From Pseudomonas reidholzensis (GTDB lineage Bacteria; Pseudomonadota; Gammaproteobacteria; Pseudomonadales; Pseudomonadaceae): 64,000 bases of DNA. The notes under the pieces are model-generated. The model did no database searches and was not told the origin of the DNA. It saw only the letters and a program-made list of their open reading frames with translations. Where the stretch lies: assembly GCF_900536025.1 (NCBI RefSeq), contig NZ_UNOZ01000022.1, positions 124,001-188,000 of the forward strand. Reading direction: 5' to 3'. Shown here piece by piece: positions 39,836 to 53,227 of the stretch (position 1 is the first letter of the stretch; every line of letters begins with the position of its first letter). Made by a program: the position numbers and the translations under genes.

Positions 39836-40333
39836 ATGAACAACACGCTTATCCAAACCGACCGTTTCGCCCTGAGCGAAACCGAGCGCTCGGCCATCGA
39901 GCACGAGATGCACCACTACGAGGACCCGCGCGCGGCGTCCATCGAAGCCCTGAAGATCGTCCAGAAGCAGCGCGGCTGGGTGCCGGACGGCGCCATCTAC
40001 GCGATCGGCGAGATCCTCGGTATCCCGGCCAGCGACGTCGAAGGTGTGGCCACCTTCTACAGCCAGATCTTCCGCCAGCCGGTCGGCCGCCACATCATTC
40101 GCGTCTGCGACAGCATGGTCTGCTACATCGGCGGCCATGAATCGGTGGTCAGCCAGATCCAGAGCGAGCTGGGCATCGGCCTCGGCCAGACCACCGCGGA
40201 CGGGCGCTTCACGCTGCTGCCGGTGTGCTGCCTGGGCAACTGCGACAAGGCCCCGGCGCTGATGATCGACGACGACACCTTTGGCGACGTGCAGCCTGCT
40301 GGCGTCACCAAACTGCTGGAGGGTTACGTATGA
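39836..40333 (+). CDS. nuoE: NADH-quinone oxidoreductase subunit E
   Basis: A 165-residue peripheral subunit with 2Fe-2S cluster N1a. The ligands are Cys91 and Cys96 ([12 protein letters not shown]) and Cys132 and Cys136 ([11 protein letters not shown]). It starts 2 bases after nuoCD and its stop overlaps the nuoF start (ATGA), so translation is coupled. Confidence 0.97.
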   Translation: MNNTLIQTDRFALSETERSAIEHEMHHYEDPRAASIEALKIVQKQRGWVPDGAIYAIGEILGIPASDVEGVATFYSQIFRQPVGRHIIRVCDSMVCYIGGHESVVSQIQSELGIGLGQTTADGRFTLLPVCCLGNCDKAPALMIDDDTFGDVQPAGVTKLLEGYV

Positions 40334-41709
40334 CCATCACTTCCTTCGGCCCGGCCAACCGCATCGCGCGGGCGGCCGAAACCCACCCGCTGACCTGGCG
40401 CCTGCGTGACGACGGCGAGCCCGTGTGGCTCGACGAGTACCAGGCCAAGGACGGCTACAGTGCCGCCCGCAAGGCGCTGGCGCAGATGTCCCAGGACGAT
40501 ATCGTCCAGACCGTCAAGGACGCCGGCCTCAAGGGCCGCGGCGGCGCAGGCTTCCCCACTGGCGTGAAGTGGGGCCTGATGCCCAAAGACGAATCCATGA
40601 ACATCCGCTACCTGCTGTGCAACGCGGACGAAATGGAGCCCAACACCTGGAAGGACCGCATGCTGATGGAGCAACAGCCCCATCTGCTGGTCGAGGGCAT
40701 GCTGATCAGCGCCCGCGCCCTCAAGGCCTACCGCGGCTACATCTTCCTGCGTGGCGAATACACCACCGCGGCTAAAAACCTCAACCGCGCCATCGATGAA
40801 GCCAAGGCCGCCGGCCTGCTGGGCAAGAACATCCTCGGCACGGGTTTCGACTTCGAGCTGTTCGTGCACACCGGCGCCGGGCGTTACATCTGCGGTGAAG
40901 AAACCGCACTGATCAACTCCCTCGAAGGCCGCCGCGCCAACCCGCGCTCCAAGCCGCCCTTCCCTGCCGCCGTTGGCGTGTGGGGCAAGCCGACCTGCGT
41001 GAACAACGTCGAGACCCTGTGCAACGTGCCGGCGATCGTCGGCAACGGCGTCGACTGGTACAAGTCGCTGGCCCGCGAAGGCAGCGAAGACCACGGCACC
41101 AAGCTGATGGGCTTCTCCGGCAAGGTGAAAAACCCAGGCCTGTGGGAACTGCCCTTCGGCGTGACCGCCCGTGAGCTGTTCGAAGACTACGCCGGCGGCA
41201 TGCGCGACGGCTTCAAGCTCAAGTGCTGGCAGCCAGGCGGCGCCGGTACCGGTTTCCTCCTGCCCGAGCACCTCGACGCGCAGATGTACGCCGGCGGCAT
41301 CGCCAAGGTCGGCACCCGTATGGGTACCGGCCTGGCCATGGCGGTCGACGACAGCGTCAACATGGTCTCGCTGCTGCGCAACATGGAAGAGTTCTTTGCC
41401 CGCGAATCGTGCGGCTGGTGCACCCCATGCCGTGACGGCCTGCCGTGGAGCGTGAAGATGCTGCGCTCGCTGGAGCAAGGCCAAGGCCGCGCCGAAGACA
41501 TCGAGACGCTGCTCGGGCTGGTCAACTTCCTCGGCCCTGGCCGCACCTTCTGCGCTCACGCACCGGGTGCCGTCGAGCCGCTGGGCAGTGCCATCAAGTA
41601 TTTCCGTTCGGAGTTCGAGGCCGGCGTCGCCAGCAACACTGGCACTGACGCCCTGCGCCCGAACCTGGCCAAGCCAATCCCGAGCGGGCCGATCGTGGTC
41701 GGCGCATAA
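40330..41709 (+). CDS. nuoF: NADH-quinone oxidoreductase subunit F
   Basis: The start ATG 40330 overlaps the nuoE stop and gives 459 residues; longer frames upstream are artefacts. It is the NADH- and FMN-binding subunit: [15 protein letters not shown] is the FMN/NADH glycine loop, and [10 protein letters not shown] with a later Cys binds 4Fe-4S cluster N3. Electrons enter complex I here. A 133-bp spacer with two hairpins separates it from nuoG. Confidence 0.97.
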   Translation: MTITSFGPANRIARAAETHPLTWRLRDDGEPVWLDEYQAKDGYSAARKALAQMSQDDIVQTVKDAGLKGRGGAGFPTGVKWGLMPKDESMNIRYLLCNADEMEPNTWKDRMLMEQQPHLLVEGMLISARALKAYRGYIFLRGEYTTAAKNLNRAIDEAKAAGLLGKNILGTGFDFELFVHTGAGRYICGEETALINSLEGRRANPRSKPPFPAAVGVWGKPTCVNNVETLCNVPAIVGNGVDWYKSLAREGSEDHGTKLMGFSGKVKNPGLWELPFGVTARELFEDYAGGMRDGFKLKCWQPGGAGTGFLLPEHLDAQMYAGGIAKVGTRMGTGLAMAVDDSVNMVSLLRNMEEFFARESCGWCTPCRDGLPWSVKMLRSLEQGQGRAEDIETLLGLVNFLGPGRTFCAHAPGAVEPLGSAIKYFRSEFEAGVASNTGTDALRPNLAKPIPSGPIVVGA

Positions 41710-41720
41710 CAAGATGAAGC

Positions 41721-41780
41721 GCGGGTGGTCCGTGCCACCCGCCGGCCTCGCTGGCTCGCCCGAGTGTTTCGGGCAGAGCC
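41721..41780 (+). other. Two hairpins in the nuoF-nuoG spacer
   Basis: Hairpin 1: GCGGGTGG/CCACCCGC (41721-41742). Hairpin 2: GGCTC-CCCGA/TCGGG-GAGCC (41753-41780), with small internal bulges. No U-tract follows either, and other nuo junctions are tight or overlapping. They could be RNA-processing or stability elements inside the operon mRNA (inference). Confidence 0.6.
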
Positions 41781-41842
41781 GCGGGCACACCGATTTCCAT
41801 TAGCCACGCCTGCTCACGCGGGCCAACGAAGAACTTTGAACC

Positions 41843-44557
41843 ATGGCCACTATCCACGTAGACGGCAAAGCGCTCGAAGTCAACGGTGCGGACAACCTGT
41901 TACAGGCCTGTCTGTCGCTTGGCCTCGACATCCCTTATTTCTGCTGGCACCCGGCGCTCGGTAGCGTCGGCGCCTGCCGGCAGTGTGCGGTCAAGCAGTA
42001 CACCGACGAGAACGACACCCGTGGTCGTATCGTCATGTCCTGCATGACCCCTGCCTCCGACGGCACCTGGATCTCCATCGAAGACGATGAGTCCAAGGCG
42101 TTTCGCGCCAGCGTCGTCGAATGGCTGATGACCAACCACCCGCACGACTGCCCAGTCTGCGAGGAAGGCGGTCACTGCCACCTGCAGGACATGACGGTAA
42201 TGACCGGCCACAACGAGCGCCGTTACCGTTTCACCAAGCGTACCCACCAGAACCAGGACCTCGGCCCGTTCATCTCCCACGAGATGAACCGCTGCATCGC
42301 CTGTTATCGCTGCGTGCGCTACTACAAGGACTACGCCGGCGGCACCGACCTGGGTGTCTATGGCGCCCACGACAACGTGTACTTCGGCCGTGTCGAAGAC
42401 GGCGTGCTCGAGAGCGAGTTCTCCGGCAACCTCACCGAGGTCTGCCCGACCGGTGTGTTCACCGACAAGACCCACTCCGAGCGCTACAACCGTAAATGGG
42501 ACATGCAGTTTGCCCCAAGCATCTGCCATGGCTGCTCGAGCGGCTGCAACATCAGCCCGGGTGAGCGCTACGGCGAACTGCGCCGGATCGAGAACCGCTT
42601 CAACGGCTCGGTCAACCAGTACTTCCTGTGCGACCGTGGCCGCTTCGGCTATGGCTACGTCAACCGCAAGGACCGCCCACGCCAGCCGTTGCTTGCCGAT
42701 GGCAGCAAGCTGAGCCTGGACGCCGCCCTGGACAAGGCCGCCGACCTGCTGCGCGGCCGCACCATCGTCGGTATCGGTTCGCCACGCGCCAGCCTGGAGA
42801 GCAACTACGGCCTGCGCGAGCTGGTCGGTGCCGAGTACTTCTACTCAGGTATGGAAGCCGCTGAACTGGCTCGCGTGCGCCTGGCCCTCGACGTGCTGAA
42901 CAACAGCCCGCTGCCAGTGCCGACCCTGCGCGACATCGAAGACCACGACGCCGTGTTCGTGCTCGGTGAAGACCTCACCCAGACCGCCGCCCGCGTTGCC
43001 CTGGCCGTGCGCCAGGCAACCAAGGGCAAGGCCGAAGCCATGGCCGACGCCATGCGCGTCCAGCCGTGGCTGGATGCTGCCGTGAAGAACATCGGCCAGC
43101 ACGCGCTGTACCCGCTGTTCATCGCCAGCCTGACTGAAACCAAGCTCGACGACGTGGCCGAAGAATGCGTCCACGCCGCACCGGCCGACCTGGCGCGCCT
43201 GGGCTTCGCCGTGGCCCACGCCATCGACCCGAGCGCCCCGGCCGTTGCAGGCCTGGACGACGACGCCAAGGCCCTGGCCCAGCGCATCGCCGATGCCCTG
43301 GTCGCTGCCAAGCGTCCGCTGCTGGTTGCCGGTGCTTCGCTGGCCGAGCCTGCGCTGATCGAAGCCGCCGCCAACATCGCCAAGGCGTTGAAGCTGCGCG
43401 AGAAGAACGGCTCGCTGACCCTGATCGTGCCGGAAGCCAACAGCCTCGGCCTGGCCATGCTCGGTGGTGACTCGGTCGACGCTGCGCTGGACGCTGTGAT
43501 CAGCGGCAAGGCCGACGCCATCGTGGTCCTGGAAAACGACCTGTACACCCGTGTACCGGCCGCCAAGGTCGACGCTGCCCTGGCCGCGGCCAAGGTGGTA
43601 ATCGTTGCCGACCACACCAAGACCGCCACCAGCGATCGCGCCGACCTGGTCCTGCCCGCCGCCTCGTTCGCCGAAGGCGACGGCACCCTGGTCAGCCTCG
43701 AAGGCCGCGCCCAGCGCTTCTTCCAGGTGTTCGATCCAACCTACCTGGACAGCAGCATCCAGATCCACGAAGGCTGGCGCTGGATGCACGCCCTGCGTGC
43801 CACCCTGCTCAACAAGCCGATCGACTGGACCCAACTGGACCACGTCACCAGCGCCTGCGCCGAGGCCGCGCCGCAACTGGCCGGGATCGTCAACGCCGCG
43901 CCAAGCGCCGCGTTCCGCATCAAGGGCATGAAGCTCGCACGTGAGCCGCTGCGCTACTCCGGCCGCACCGCGATGCGCGCCAACATCAGCGTGCACGAGC
44001 CGCGTACCCCGCAAGACAAGGACTCCGCGTTCGCCTTCTCGATGGAAGGCTACTCGGGTTCGGCCGAACCGCGCCAGCAGGTGCCGTTCGCCTGGTCGCC
44101 GGGCTGGAACTCGCCGCAAGCCTGGAACAAGTTCCAGGACGAAGTCGGTGGCCACCTGCGTGCCGGTGACCCAGGCATCCGCCTGATCGAAGCACAAGGT
44201 GACCGCCTGAGCTGGTTCAGCGCCATCCCGGCGGCGTTCAGCCCAGCCCGTGGCACCTGGACCGCGGTACCGTTCTTCCACCTGTTCGGCAGCGAAGAAA
44301 GCTCCTCGCGCGCCGCCCCGGTACAAGAGCGCATCCCGGCCGCATACGTGGCCCTGGCCAAGTCCGAAGCCGACCGCCTCGGGGTCAACGAAGGCGCGCT
44401 GCTGAGCCTTAAGGTCGGCGGTGTCGAGCTGCGCTTGCCACTGCGTATCAATGAAGAGCTGGGCGCTGGCCTGGTCGCGTTGCCGAAAGGCCTGGCGGGC
44501 ATTCCACCGGCCATCTTCGGTGCATCCGTCGAAGGCCTGCAGGAGGCAGCACAATGA
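41843..44557 (+). CDS. nuoG: NADH-quinone oxidoreductase subunit G
   Basis: A 904-residue subunit, the largest of the peripheral arm. The N-terminal 2Fe-2S domain has [16 protein letters not shown] His-Cys ligated 4Fe-4S site ([12 protein letters not shown]) and a ferredoxin-type site ([11 protein letters not shown]) follow. CHGCSSGCN with a later [14 protein letters not shown] matches the extra cluster N7 seen in E. coli-type NuoG. The rest is a molybdopterin-oxidoreductase-like domain without function in complex I. Its stop overlaps the nuoH start. Confidence 0.97.
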   Translation: MATIHVDGKALEVNGADNLLQACLSLGLDIPYFCWHPALGSVGACRQCAVKQYTDENDTRGRIVMSCMTPASDGTWISIEDDESKAFRASVVEWLMTNHPHDCPVCEEGGHCHLQDMTVMTGHNERRYRFTKRTHQNQDLGPFISHEMNRCIACYRCVRYYKDYAGGTDLGVYGAHDNVYFGRVEDGVLESEFSGNLTEVCPTGVFTDKTHSERYNRKWDMQFAPSICHGCSSGCNISPGERYGELRRIENRFNGSVNQYFLCDRGRFGYGYVNRKDRPRQPLLADGSKLSLDAALDKAADLLRGRTIVGIGSPRASLESNYGLRELVGAEYFYSGMEAAELARVRLALDVLNNSPLPVPTLRDIEDHDAVFVLGEDLTQTAARVALAVRQATKGKAEAMADAMRVQPWLDAAVKNIGQHALYPLFIASLTETKLDDVAEECVHAAPADLARLGFAVAHAIDPSAPAVAGLDDDAKALAQRIADALVAAKRPLLVAGASLAEPALIEAAANIAKALKLREKNGSLTLIVPEANSLGLAMLGGDSVDAALDAVISGKADAIVVLENDLYTRVPAAKVDAALAAAKVVIVADHTKTATSDRADLVLPAASFAEGDGTLVSLEGRAQRFFQVFDPTYLDSSIQIHEGWRWMHALRATLLNKPIDWTQLDHVTSACAEAAPQLAGIVNAAPSAAFRIKGMKLAREPLRYSGRTAMRANISVHEPRTPQDKDSAFAFSMEGYSGSAEPRQQVPFAWSPGWNSPQAWNKFQDEVGGHLRAGDPGIRLIEAQGDRLSWFSAIPAAFSPARGTWTAVPFFHLFGSEESSSRAAPVQERIPAAYVALAKSEADRLGVNEGALLSLKVGGVELRLPLRINEELGAGLVALPKGLAGIPPAIFGASVEGLQEAAQ

Positions 44558-45561
44558 CCTGGTTCACCCCCGAAGTGATCGATGTGATCATCCAGGTCGT
44601 CAAGGCTATCGTGGTGCTGCTGGCCGTGGTGGTCTGCGGCGCCCTGCTCAGCTTCGTCGAGCGCCGCCTGCTGGGCTGGTGGCAGGACCGCTACGGTCCG
44701 AACCGTGTCGGCCCGTTCGGCATGTTCCAGATCGCTGCCGACATGCTGAAGATGTTCTTCAAGGAAGACTGGAACCCGCCCTTCGTCGACAAGATGATCT
44801 TCACCCTGGCGCCGGTCGTGGCCATGAGCGCCCTGCTGATCGGCTTCTCGATCATCCCGATCACACCGGGCTGGGGCGTTGCCGACCTGAACATCGGCCT
44901 GCTGTTCTTCTTCGCCATGGCCGGCCTGTCGGTGTATGCGGTGCTGTTCGCCGGCTGGTCGTCGAACAACAAGTACGCCCTGCTGGGCAGCTTGCGTGCT
45001 TCGGCACAGACCGTGTCGTACGAAGTGTTCCTGGGCCTGGCGCTGATGGGCGTGGTGGTGCAGGTGGGCTCGTTCAACATGCGCGACATCGTCGAGTACC
45101 AAGCGCAGAACCTGTGGTTCATCATTCCGCAGTTCTTCGGCTTCTGCACCTTCTTCATCGCTGGCGTCGCCGTGACTCACCGTCACCCGTTCGACCAGCC
45201 GGAAGCAGAACAGGAACTGGCCGACGGCTACCACATCGAGTATGCCGGCATGAAATGGGGCATGTTCTTCGTCGGTGAGTACATCGGCATCATCCTCATC
45301 TCGGCGCTGCTGGTAACCCTGTTCTTCGGTGGCTGGCACGGTCCGTTCGGCATCCTGCCGCAAGTGCCGTTCCTCTGGTTCGCCCTGAAGACCGCGTTCT
45401 TCATCATGCTGTTCATCCTGCTGCGCGCGTCGATCCCGCGCCCACGCTATGACCAGGTGATGGACTTCAGCTGGAAGTTCTGCCTGCCGCTGACCCTGAT
45501 CAATTTGCTGGTGACCGCTGCGATCGTGCTTTACAACACGCCAGCCGTCGCGGCCCAGTGA
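44554..45561 (+). CDS. nuoH: NADH-quinone oxidoreductase subunit H
   Basis: A 335-residue membrane subunit (ND1) at the quinone-chamber entry. The segments [20 protein letters not shown] and [20 protein letters not shown], with conserved acidic residues, are signatures. About eight helices. It overlaps nuoG by four bases (ATGA). Confidence 0.98.
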   Translation: MTWFTPEVIDVIIQVVKAIVVLLAVVVCGALLSFVERRLLGWWQDRYGPNRVGPFGMFQIAADMLKMFFKEDWNPPFVDKMIFTLAPVVAMSALLIGFSIIPITPGWGVADLNIGLLFFFAMAGLSVYAVLFAGWSSNNKYALLGSLRASAQTVSYEVFLGLALMGVVVQVGSFNMRDIVEYQAQNLWFIIPQFFGFCTFFIAGVAVTHRHPFDQPEAEQELADGYHIEYAGMKWGMFFVGEYIGIILISALLVTLFFGGWHGPFGILPQVPFLWFALKTAFFIMLFILLRASIPRPRYDQVMDFSWKFCLPLTLINLLVTAAIVLYNTPAVAAQ

Positions 45562-45572
45562 GGATTTGACCC

Positions 45573-46121
45573 ATGTTCAAGTATATCGGCGACATCGTTA
45601 AGGGCACCGGCACTCAGCTGCGCAGCCTGGCCATGGTGTTCTCCCACGGGTTCCGCAAGCGCGACACCCTGCAGTACCCCGAAGAAGCTGTGTACCTGCC
45701 GCCGCGCTACCGTGGCCGTATCGTCCTCACCCGCGACCCCGATGGCGAGGAGCGCTGCGTAGCGTGCAACCTCTGCGCGGTGGCTTGTCCGGTTGGCTGC
45801 ATCTCGCTGCAGAAAGCCGAGACCGAGGACGGCCGCTGGTACCCGGAATTCTTCCGCATCAACTTCTCGCGCTGCATCTTCTGCGGTCTGTGTGAGGAAG
45901 CCTGCCCGACCACCGCGATCCAGCTCACGCCGGACTTCGAAATGGCCGAGTTCAAGCGTCAGGACCTGGTGTACGAGAAAGAAGATCTGCTGATCTCCGG
46001 CCCCGGCAAGAACCCTGACTACAACTTCTACCGTGTTGCGGGCATGGCCATCGCCGGCAAGCCGAAAGGCTCTGCACAGAACGAAGCCGAGCCGATCAAC
46101 GTGAAGAGCTTGCTCCCATAA
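45573..46121 (+). CDS. nuoI: NADH-quinone oxidoreductase subunit I
   Basis: A 182-residue peripheral subunit with two 4Fe-4S clusters (N6a, N6b): [15 protein letters not shown] and [15 protein letters not shown]. It connects NuoG to NuoB in the electron chain. Confidence 0.98.
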   Translation: MFKYIGDIVKGTGTQLRSLAMVFSHGFRKRDTLQYPEEAVYLPPRYRGRIVLTRDPDGEERCVACNLCAVACPVGCISLQKAETEDGRWYPEFFRINFSRCIFCGLCEEACPTTAIQLTPDFEMAEFKRQDLVYEKEDLLISGPGKNPDYNFYRVAGMAIAGKPKGSAQNEAEPINVKSLLP

Positions 46122-46131
46122 GGACAGAAAG

Positions 46132-46632
46132 ATGGAATTCGCTTTCTACTTTGCATCCGGGATCGCCGTGGTCTCCACCCTTCGGGTGGTTACCGGCACC
46201 AACCCCGTGCACGCCCTGCTGTACCTGATCATTTCGCTGATTTCCGTGGCGATGATCTTCTTCGCCCTGGGTGCGCCGTTTGCCGGCGCCCTGGAAGTGA
46301 TCGCCTACGCCGGCGCCATCATGGTGCTGTTCGTCTTCGTGGTGATGATGCTCAACCTCGGGCCGGCGTCGGTCGCCCAGGAGCGCGGCTGGCTGAAACC
46401 GGGTATCTGGGCCGGCCCCGTGCTGCTCGGCACCCTGCTGCTGCTGGAGCTGCTGTACGTGCTGTTCGTCGCCCCGAGCGGCGCCGGCATCAGTGGCACC
46501 ACCGTCGACGCCAAGGCCGTGGGCATCAGCCTGTTCGGTCCTTACCTGCTGGTGGTCGAGCTGGCCTCGATGCTGCTGCTCGCTGCAGCCGTCACCGCCT
46601 TCCACCTGGGCCGCAACGAGGCGAAGGAGTAA
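46132..46632 (+). CDS. nuoJ: NADH-quinone oxidoreductase subunit J
   Basis: A 166-residue membrane subunit (ND6) with five helices. The third helix ([20 protein letters not shown]) contains the conserved pi-bulge region. An AGGACAGAAAG ribosome site precedes ATG 46132. Confidence 0.97.
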   Translation: MEFAFYFASGIAVVSTLRVVTGTNPVHALLYLIISLISVAMIFFALGAPFAGALEVIAYAGAIMVLFVFVVMMLNLGPASVAQERGWLKPGIWAGPVLLGTLLLLELLYVLFVAPSGAGISGTTVDAKAVGISLFGPYLLVVELASMLLLAAAVTAFHLGRNEAKE

Positions 46633-46635
46633 ATC

Positions 46636-46940
46636 ATGGGTGCTATCCCTCTCGAGCATGGTCTGGCGGTCGCCGGCATCCTGTTCTGCTTAGGTCTGGT
46701 TGGCCTGATGGTCCGCCGCAACATCCTCTTCGTGCTCATGAGCCTGGAAGTCATGATGAACGCCTCTGCCCTGGCGTTCATCGTCGCCGGTGCGCGTTGG
46801 GTCCAGCCCGACGGCCAGGTGATGTTCATCCTGGTGATCAGCCTGGCAGCCGCCGAGGCCAGCATTGGCCTGGCGATCCTGCTGCAGCTGTATCGCCGCT
46901 TCCACACTCTCGACATCGATGCTGCCAGTGAGATGCGCGG

Positions 46941-46944
<4 letters not shown>
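46636..46944 (+). CDS. nuoK: NADH-quinone oxidoreductase subunit K
   Basis: A 102-residue membrane subunit (ND4L) with three helices. The conserved Glu residues lie in [14 protein letters not shown] and [18 protein letters not shown]. Its stop overlaps the nuoL start (ATGA). Confidence 0.97.
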
Positions 46945-48794
<1,850 letters not shown>

Positions 48795-48843
48795 CCCTGA
48801 CTCTTGCGAACCTTGTGACTTTGCCAAAGGAAACGAACCCGTC

Positions 48844-50376
48844 ATGATTTTGCCTTGGCTGATCCTGATTCCCTTCATCGGCGGCTTCCTGTGCTGGCTG
48901 GGTGAGCGCTTCGGCGCCACCCTGCCCCGCTGGATTGCACTGCTGACCATGTCCCTGCTGCTCGGCATCGGCCTGTGGCTGTGGGCTCACGGCGACTACA
49001 CGCTCGCCCCTGCCCCGGGCGCCGAACCTGCCTGGGCACTGGAATACAAAGTCGAGTGGATCAAGCGCTTCGGCATCAGCATCCACCTGGCCCTCGACGG
49101 CCTGTCGCTGCTGATGATCCTGCTCACCGGCCTGCTCGGTGTGCTCTCGGTGCTCTGCTCGTGGAAAGAGATCCAGCGCCACGTCGGCTTCTTCCACCTC
49201 AACCTGATGTGGATCCTCGGCGGCGTGGTCGGGGTGTTCCTGGCCCTGGACCTGTTCCTGTTCTTCTTCTTCTGGGAAATGATGCTGGTGCCGATGTACT
49301 TCCTCATCGCGCTCTGGGGTCACAGCTCGGCGGATGGCAAGAAGACCCGGATCTACGCGGCGACCAAGTTCTTCATCTTCACCCAGGCCAGCGGCCTGAT
49401 CATGCTGGTGGCGATCCTCGGCCTGGTGCTGGTCAACTACAACACCACCGGCGTCATCACCTTCAACTACAGCGACCTGCTCAAGGCCGAACTGCCGGCC
49501 GGTACCGAGTACCTGCTGATGCTGGGCTTCTTCATCGCCTTCGCGGTGAAGCTGCCGGTGGTACCGTTCCACTCCTGGCTGCCGGATGCGCACGCCCAGG
49601 CGCCGACCGCAGGCTCCGTCGACCTCGCCGGCATCCTGCTGAAGACCGCCGCCTACGGCCTGCTGCGCTTCGCCCTGCCGCTGTTCCCGAACGCTTCGGC
49701 CGAGTTTGCGCCGATCGCCATGACCCTGGGCCTGGTCGGTATCTTCTACGGTGCCTTCCTGGCCTTCGCGCAGAGCGACATCAAGCGCCTGATCGCCTTC
49801 TCCAGCGTCTCGCACATGGGCTTCGTGCTGATCGGTATCTACTCCGGCAGCCAGCAAGCCCTGCAGGGCGCGGTGATCCAGATGCTCGCGCACGGTGTCT
49901 CCGCCGCCGCGCTGTTCATCCTCAGCGGCCAGCTGTACGAGCGCCTGCACACCCGTGACATGCGTCAGATGGGTGGCCTGTGGCACCGCATCGCCTACCT
50001 GCCGGCAATCAGCCTGTTCTTCGCCGCGGCGTCGCTGGGCCTGCCGGGCACCGGCAACTTCGTCGGCGAGTTCCTGATCCTGATCGGCAGCTTCGTGCAT
50101 GTGCCGTGGATCACCGTGATCGCCACCACCGGCCTGGTCTTTGGTTCGGTGTACTCGCTGATCATGATCCACCGCGCCTACTTCGGCCCGGCCAAGTCCG
50201 ACACCGTACTGGCTGGCATGGACAGTCGCGAACTGATCATGGTCCTCGGCCTGGCGGGCCTGCTGATTCTGCTCGGTGTCTACCCGCAGCCGTTCCTCGA
50301 TACCTCTGCCGCCACCATGAGTGGTGTGCAGCAGTGGCTCGGTTCCGCTTTCACTCAACTCGCTTCGGCCCGGTAA
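48844..50376 (+). CDS. nuoM: NADH-quinone oxidoreductase subunit M
   Basis: The ATG at 48844 gives 510 residues; frames further upstream overlap nuoL and are discounted. It is an antiporter-like pump subunit (ND4): [40 protein letters not shown] and the glycine-rich [19 protein letters not shown] are typical. Confidence 0.97.
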   Translation: MILPWLILIPFIGGFLCWLGERFGATLPRWIALLTMSLLLGIGLWLWAHGDYTLAPAPGAEPAWALEYKVEWIKRFGISIHLALDGLSLLMILLTGLLGVLSVLCSWKEIQRHVGFFHLNLMWILGGVVGVFLALDLFLFFFFWEMMLVPMYFLIALWGHSSADGKKTRIYAATKFFIFTQASGLIMLVAILGLVLVNYNTTGVITFNYSDLLKAELPAGTEYLLMLGFFIAFAVKLPVVPFHSWLPDAHAQAPTAGSVDLAGILLKTAAYGLLRFALPLFPNASAEFAPIAMTLGLVGIFYGAFLAFAQSDIKRLIAFSSVSHMGFVLIGIYSGSQQALQGAVIQMLAHGVSAAALFILSGQLYERLHTRDMRQMGGLWHRIAYLPAISLFFAAASLGLPGTGNFVGEFLILIGSFVHVPWITVIATTGLVFGSVYSLIMIHRAYFGPAKSDTVLAGMDSRELIMVLGLAGLLILLGVYPQPFLDTSAATMSGVQQWLGSAFTQLASAR

Positions 50377-50383
50377 GAGCGCT

Positions 50384-51853
50384 ATGGAATTCACCACTCA
50401 ACACTTCATCGCACTGGCGCCGATGCTGATCACCACCATCACCACGGTCGTGGTGATGCTGGCGATCGCCTGGAAGCGCAATCACTCGCAGACCTTCCTG
50501 CTGTCCACCATTGGCCTCAACCTGGCCCTGCTGTCGATCCTGCCGGCACTCAAGGTTGCGCCGCTGGCGGTCACCCCGCTGATCACCATCGACAAGTTCG
50601 CCTGCCTGTACATGGCGATCATGCTGGTGGCCACGCTGGCCTGCGTCACCCTCGCCCACGCCTACCTGGGCGAAGGCTCCAAGGGCTACCCGGGCAACCG
50701 TGAAGAACTCTACCTGCTGCTGCTGATGTCGGCCCTGGGCGGCCTGGTGCTGGTCAGCGCCAACCACCTGGCCGGGCTGTTCATCGGCCTGGAGCTGCTG
50801 TCGGTGCCGGTCTACGGACTGGTGGCGTACGCGTTCTTCAACAAGCGATCACTGGAAGCCGGTATCAAGTACATGGTGCTGTCGGCCGCCGGTTCCGCCT
50901 TCCTGCTGTTCGGCATGGCACTGCTGTACGCCGACGCTGGCAGCCTGAGCTTCGACGGCATCGGCAAGGCCCTGGCCTCCACCGGCATGCCGAGCCTGCT
51001 GGCCCAGCTGGGCCTGGGCATGATGCTGGTCGGCCTGGCCTTCAAGCTGTCGCTGGTCCCGTTCCACCTGTGGACCCCGGACGTCTACGAAGGCGCCCCG
51101 GCACCGGTCGCCGCGTTCCTCGCGACCGCCAGCAAGGTCGCGGTGTTCGCCGTGGTCGTGCGCCTGTTCATGATCTCGCCGGCTGCCAGCAGCGGCGTGC
51201 TGAGCACGGTACTGGCCGTGATTGCGGTGGCTTCGATCCTGATCGGTAACCTGTTGGCGCTGACCCAGAGCAACCTCAAGCGTCTGCTCGGTTACTCGTC
51301 GATCGCCCACTTCGGCTACCTGCTGATCGCCCTGGTCGCCAGCAAAGGCCTGGCCATGGAAGCCATGGGCGTGTACCTGGTGACCTACGTGATCACCAGC
51401 CTCGGCGCCTTCGGCGTGATCACCCTGATGTCCTCGCCGTACGCCGGCCGTGACGCCGACGCCCTGTACGAATACCGCGGCCTGTTCTGGCGCCGTCCGT
51501 ACCTGACCGCGGTGCTCACCGTGATGATGCTGTCGCTGGCCGGTATCCCGCTGACAGCAGGCTTCATCGGCAAGTTCTACATCATCGCCACCGGCGTCGA
51601 GTCGCACCTGTGGTGGCTGGTCGGTGCCCTGGTGATCGGTAGCGCCATCGGTGTCTACTACTACCTGCGGGTGATGGTCACCCTGTACCTGGTCGAACCG
51701 AACCTGCGTCGCCACGACGCGCCGCTGAAGTGGGAACAGCGCACCGGCGGCGTCATGCTGCTGGCCATCGCCCTGCTCGCCTTCGTGCTCGGCGTGTACC
51801 CGCAACCGCTGCTGGAGATGGTTCAGCAGGCAGGCTTGCAACTGATCGGTTGA
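50384..51853 (+). CDS. nuoN: NADH-quinone oxidoreductase subunit N
   Basis: The ATG at 50384 gives 489 residues; it lies 7 bases after nuoM. It is the third antiporter-like pump subunit (ND2): [40 protein letters not shown] and [20 protein letters not shown]. It is the last gene of the operon, with a clear terminator 17 bases on. Confidence 0.97.
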   Translation: MEFTTQHFIALAPMLITTITTVVVMLAIAWKRNHSQTFLLSTIGLNLALLSILPALKVAPLAVTPLITIDKFACLYMAIMLVATLACVTLAHAYLGEGSKGYPGNREELYLLLLMSALGGLVLVSANHLAGLFIGLELLSVPVYGLVAYAFFNKRSLEAGIKYMVLSAAGSAFLLFGMALLYADAGSLSFDGIGKALASTGMPSLLAQLGLGMMLVGLAFKLSLVPFHLWTPDVYEGAPAPVAAFLATASKVAVFAVVVRLFMISPAASSGVLSTVLAVIAVASILIGNLLALTQSNLKRLLGYSSIAHFGYLLIALVASKGLAMEAMGVYLVTYVITSLGAFGVITLMSSPYAGRDADALYEYRGLFWRRPYLTAVLTVMMLSLAGIPLTAGFIGKFYIIATGVESHLWWLVGALVIGSAIGVYYYLRVMVTLYLVEPNLRRHDAPLKWEQRTGGVMLLAIALLAFVLGVYPQPLLEMVQQAGLQLIG

Positions 51854-51870
51854 TCAGCCGGCAACACCAA

Positions 51871-51894
51871 AACACCCCGCACATGCGGGGTGTT
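51871..51894 (+). terminator. Rho-independent terminator of the nuo operon
   Basis: A perfect 10-bp stem (AACACCCCGC / GCGGGGTGTT) with a 4-base loop ACAT is followed by a T-run, 17 bases after the nuoN stop. Confidence 0.95.
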
Positions 51895-51920
51895 TTTTTA
51901 TCTGCGACGTGCAGGTCTGG

Positions 51921-52214
51921 TCAGCTCGAGGTGGCCACGCTCGGGCTCGGCTCGGGTTCGGACTTGCCAGGGCGCCCGGGGTTGTGCGCGGCTTTGCGCA
52001 ACTCGCGATTGGCGCTGGGCAGGCGCACATCCGGGTTGGGCATGCCGCTGGGCGAGAGTTCATGGGTCATCTCGAATTCGGCACGCACCGACCAGCCACA
52101 GGCCTCGTTGACGCATTGCAGGTAGGCGACCCGGAGAAACACATGGCGCCCCTCGCTGGTGCGGATGCGCATCCGGCCGCTGCAATGAGGGCACACCAGT
52201 TTGTAACTACTCAC
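51921..52214 (-). CDS. Ogr/Delta-like zinc-finger phage transcription activator
   Basis: A GTG start at 52214, with AGGAGG about 5 bases upstream, gives 97 residues; the longer frame to 52310 lacks protein character. Cys8-x2-Cys11-x22-Cys34-x4-Cys39 is exactly the P2 Ogr/Delta zinc-finger pattern. Ogr proteins activate late genes of P2-like phages by contacting RNA polymerase (family knowledge). It is longer than classical Ogr (72 residues) and has a Pro/Ser-rich tail. It lies on the same strand as phage-like genes just beyond a divergent repressor gene. Confidence 0.87.
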   Translation of the reverse strand: MSSYKLVCPHCSGRMRIRTSEGRHVFLRVAYLQCVNEACGWSVRAEFEMTHELSPSGMPNPDVRLPSANRELRKAAHNPGRPGKSEPEPSPSVATSS

Positions 52215-52347
52215 AGTGCCCTCCTGTTGGAATCGTCCGTACCTGTGGGATTGAATGGCCCAGCGCCAGCACGGACGCCTGGAAACCGACTGTCTGTAGG
52301 TCGCCCCCACAACAGCGGCGGAAGTTATTTCCGCGCACTATCAGAAT

Positions 52348-52469
52348 ATTCATCACTATCATAATTACGTACCATGCGGTGCGAGTAAGGATCCATCCGA
52401 TCTATTCATATTGAGTATTTCCGTGCCAATGATCTTATCAGAACTCATCAGAGATATTCATAATGAGTA
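52348..52469. promoter_or_regulatory. Operator-like dyads upstream of the CI-like gene
   Basis: Two near-identical 15-bp dyads, TATTCATATTGAGTA (52403-52417) and TATTCATAATGAGTA (52455-52469), follow the pattern TAYTCAT-N-ATGARTA. A third copy with one good half, TATTCATCACTATCA, is at 52348-52362. The second dyad overlaps the repressor's ATG, so self-repression is likely. The stretch is AT-rich in a GC-rich chromosome, like a phage control region. Confidence 0.65.
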
Positions 52470-52849
52470 ACACCTCCCTTGTTTCGGTGTTGCACCGGTT
52501 GAAGCAGGTAACCGCTACCGGCAGTGATTCGGCCCTGGCTGGCGTGCTGGGTGTGAGCCCGCAGACCCTGAGCAGTTGGAAGGTACGCGACAGCATCCCG
52601 TATGCGTTTTGCATAGACGCCGCAGAGCGCCACGCGGTATCGCTCGACTGGTTGCTGCTCGGCCTCGGCAGCCCGGCTAGGACGCCCGTAACGACCACAG
52701 AGCCGTCGGCCACCGAGCTGCTTGAACTGCTGCAGGGCCTGAGCCCCGCTGACCTGCAGACCATTCGCCTGCAGGTGGTGGATAAATTGCGCCTGCAGGA
52801 ACTGGAGCGGCGCCTGGACGAACTGAGCGCCGCGGTACCCTCGGCCTGA
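52463..52849 (+). CDS. CI-like phage repressor (HTH)
   Basis: A 128-residue protein. The N-terminal helix-turn-helix (VTATGSDSALAGVLGVSPQT; LSSWKVRDSIPYAFCIDAAE) matches phage CI-repressor-type proteins of P2-like phages and pyocins. A helical C-terminus (TELLELLQGLSPADLQTIRL) may allow dimerisation. There is no peptidase (RecA-cleavable) domain. It is divergent from the Ogr-like gene and convergent with the holin-like gene (3 bases between stops). Confidence 0.83.
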   Translation: MSNTSLVSVLHRLKQVTATGSDSALAGVLGVSPQTLSSWKVRDSIPYAFCIDAAERHAVSLDWLLLGLGSPARTPVTTTEPSATELLELLQGLSPADLQTIRLQVVDKLRLQELERRLDELSAAVPSA

Positions 52850-52852
52850 GCA

Positions 52853-53227
52853 TCACGGCCCGCGGCGCCAGCGCTGGACGATTTCCTTGAGGTCGGCGTT
52901 TTCCAGCCAGAGCATCACCTTGACGCTGATCGGGATCACCACCACGGCGGCGACGAATGCGGCGACGCCTCCCGAGACGAAGGGCATCAGTGACAACAGC
53001 AGCGGCATGAACAGATAGCCCACGCCCGCCGACAACAGCAGGCTCATCAGGCGCTCCTGCAGGCTGAGCTTGCGCCGCGACCTGATCGTCACCCAGGCCT
53101 TGCCCTTCGACGAGCTGACCAGGCAGGCGCCGAGGATCGCGCCCGCCAAGGCTTCGCCCTGGAAACCGGCCAGAACGCTCTGCAGCTGCGACCAGTTGTG
53201 CATCAACGCCTGAAGGAGCTCAGTCAT
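52853..53227 (-). CDS. Phage holin-like membrane protein
   Basis: The ATG at 53227 gives 124 residues, starting MTELLQALMHNWSQL and overlapping the stop of the gpL-like gene. Hydrophobic segments at about 28-42, 65-80 and 83-108 surround a basic loop (IRSRRKLSLQERL). The C-terminus is charged (QRWRRGP). Size, topology and position next to a gpL-like gene fit the holin of P2/phiCTX-type phages. No endolysin gene follows, so lysis function is doubtful. Confidence 0.65.
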   Translation of the reverse strand: MTELLQALMHNWSQLQSVLAGFQGEALAGAILGACLVSSSKGKAWVTIRSRRKLSLQERLMSLLLSAGVGYLFMPLLLSLMPFVSGGVAAFVAAVVVIPISVKVMLWLENADLKEIVQRWRRGP

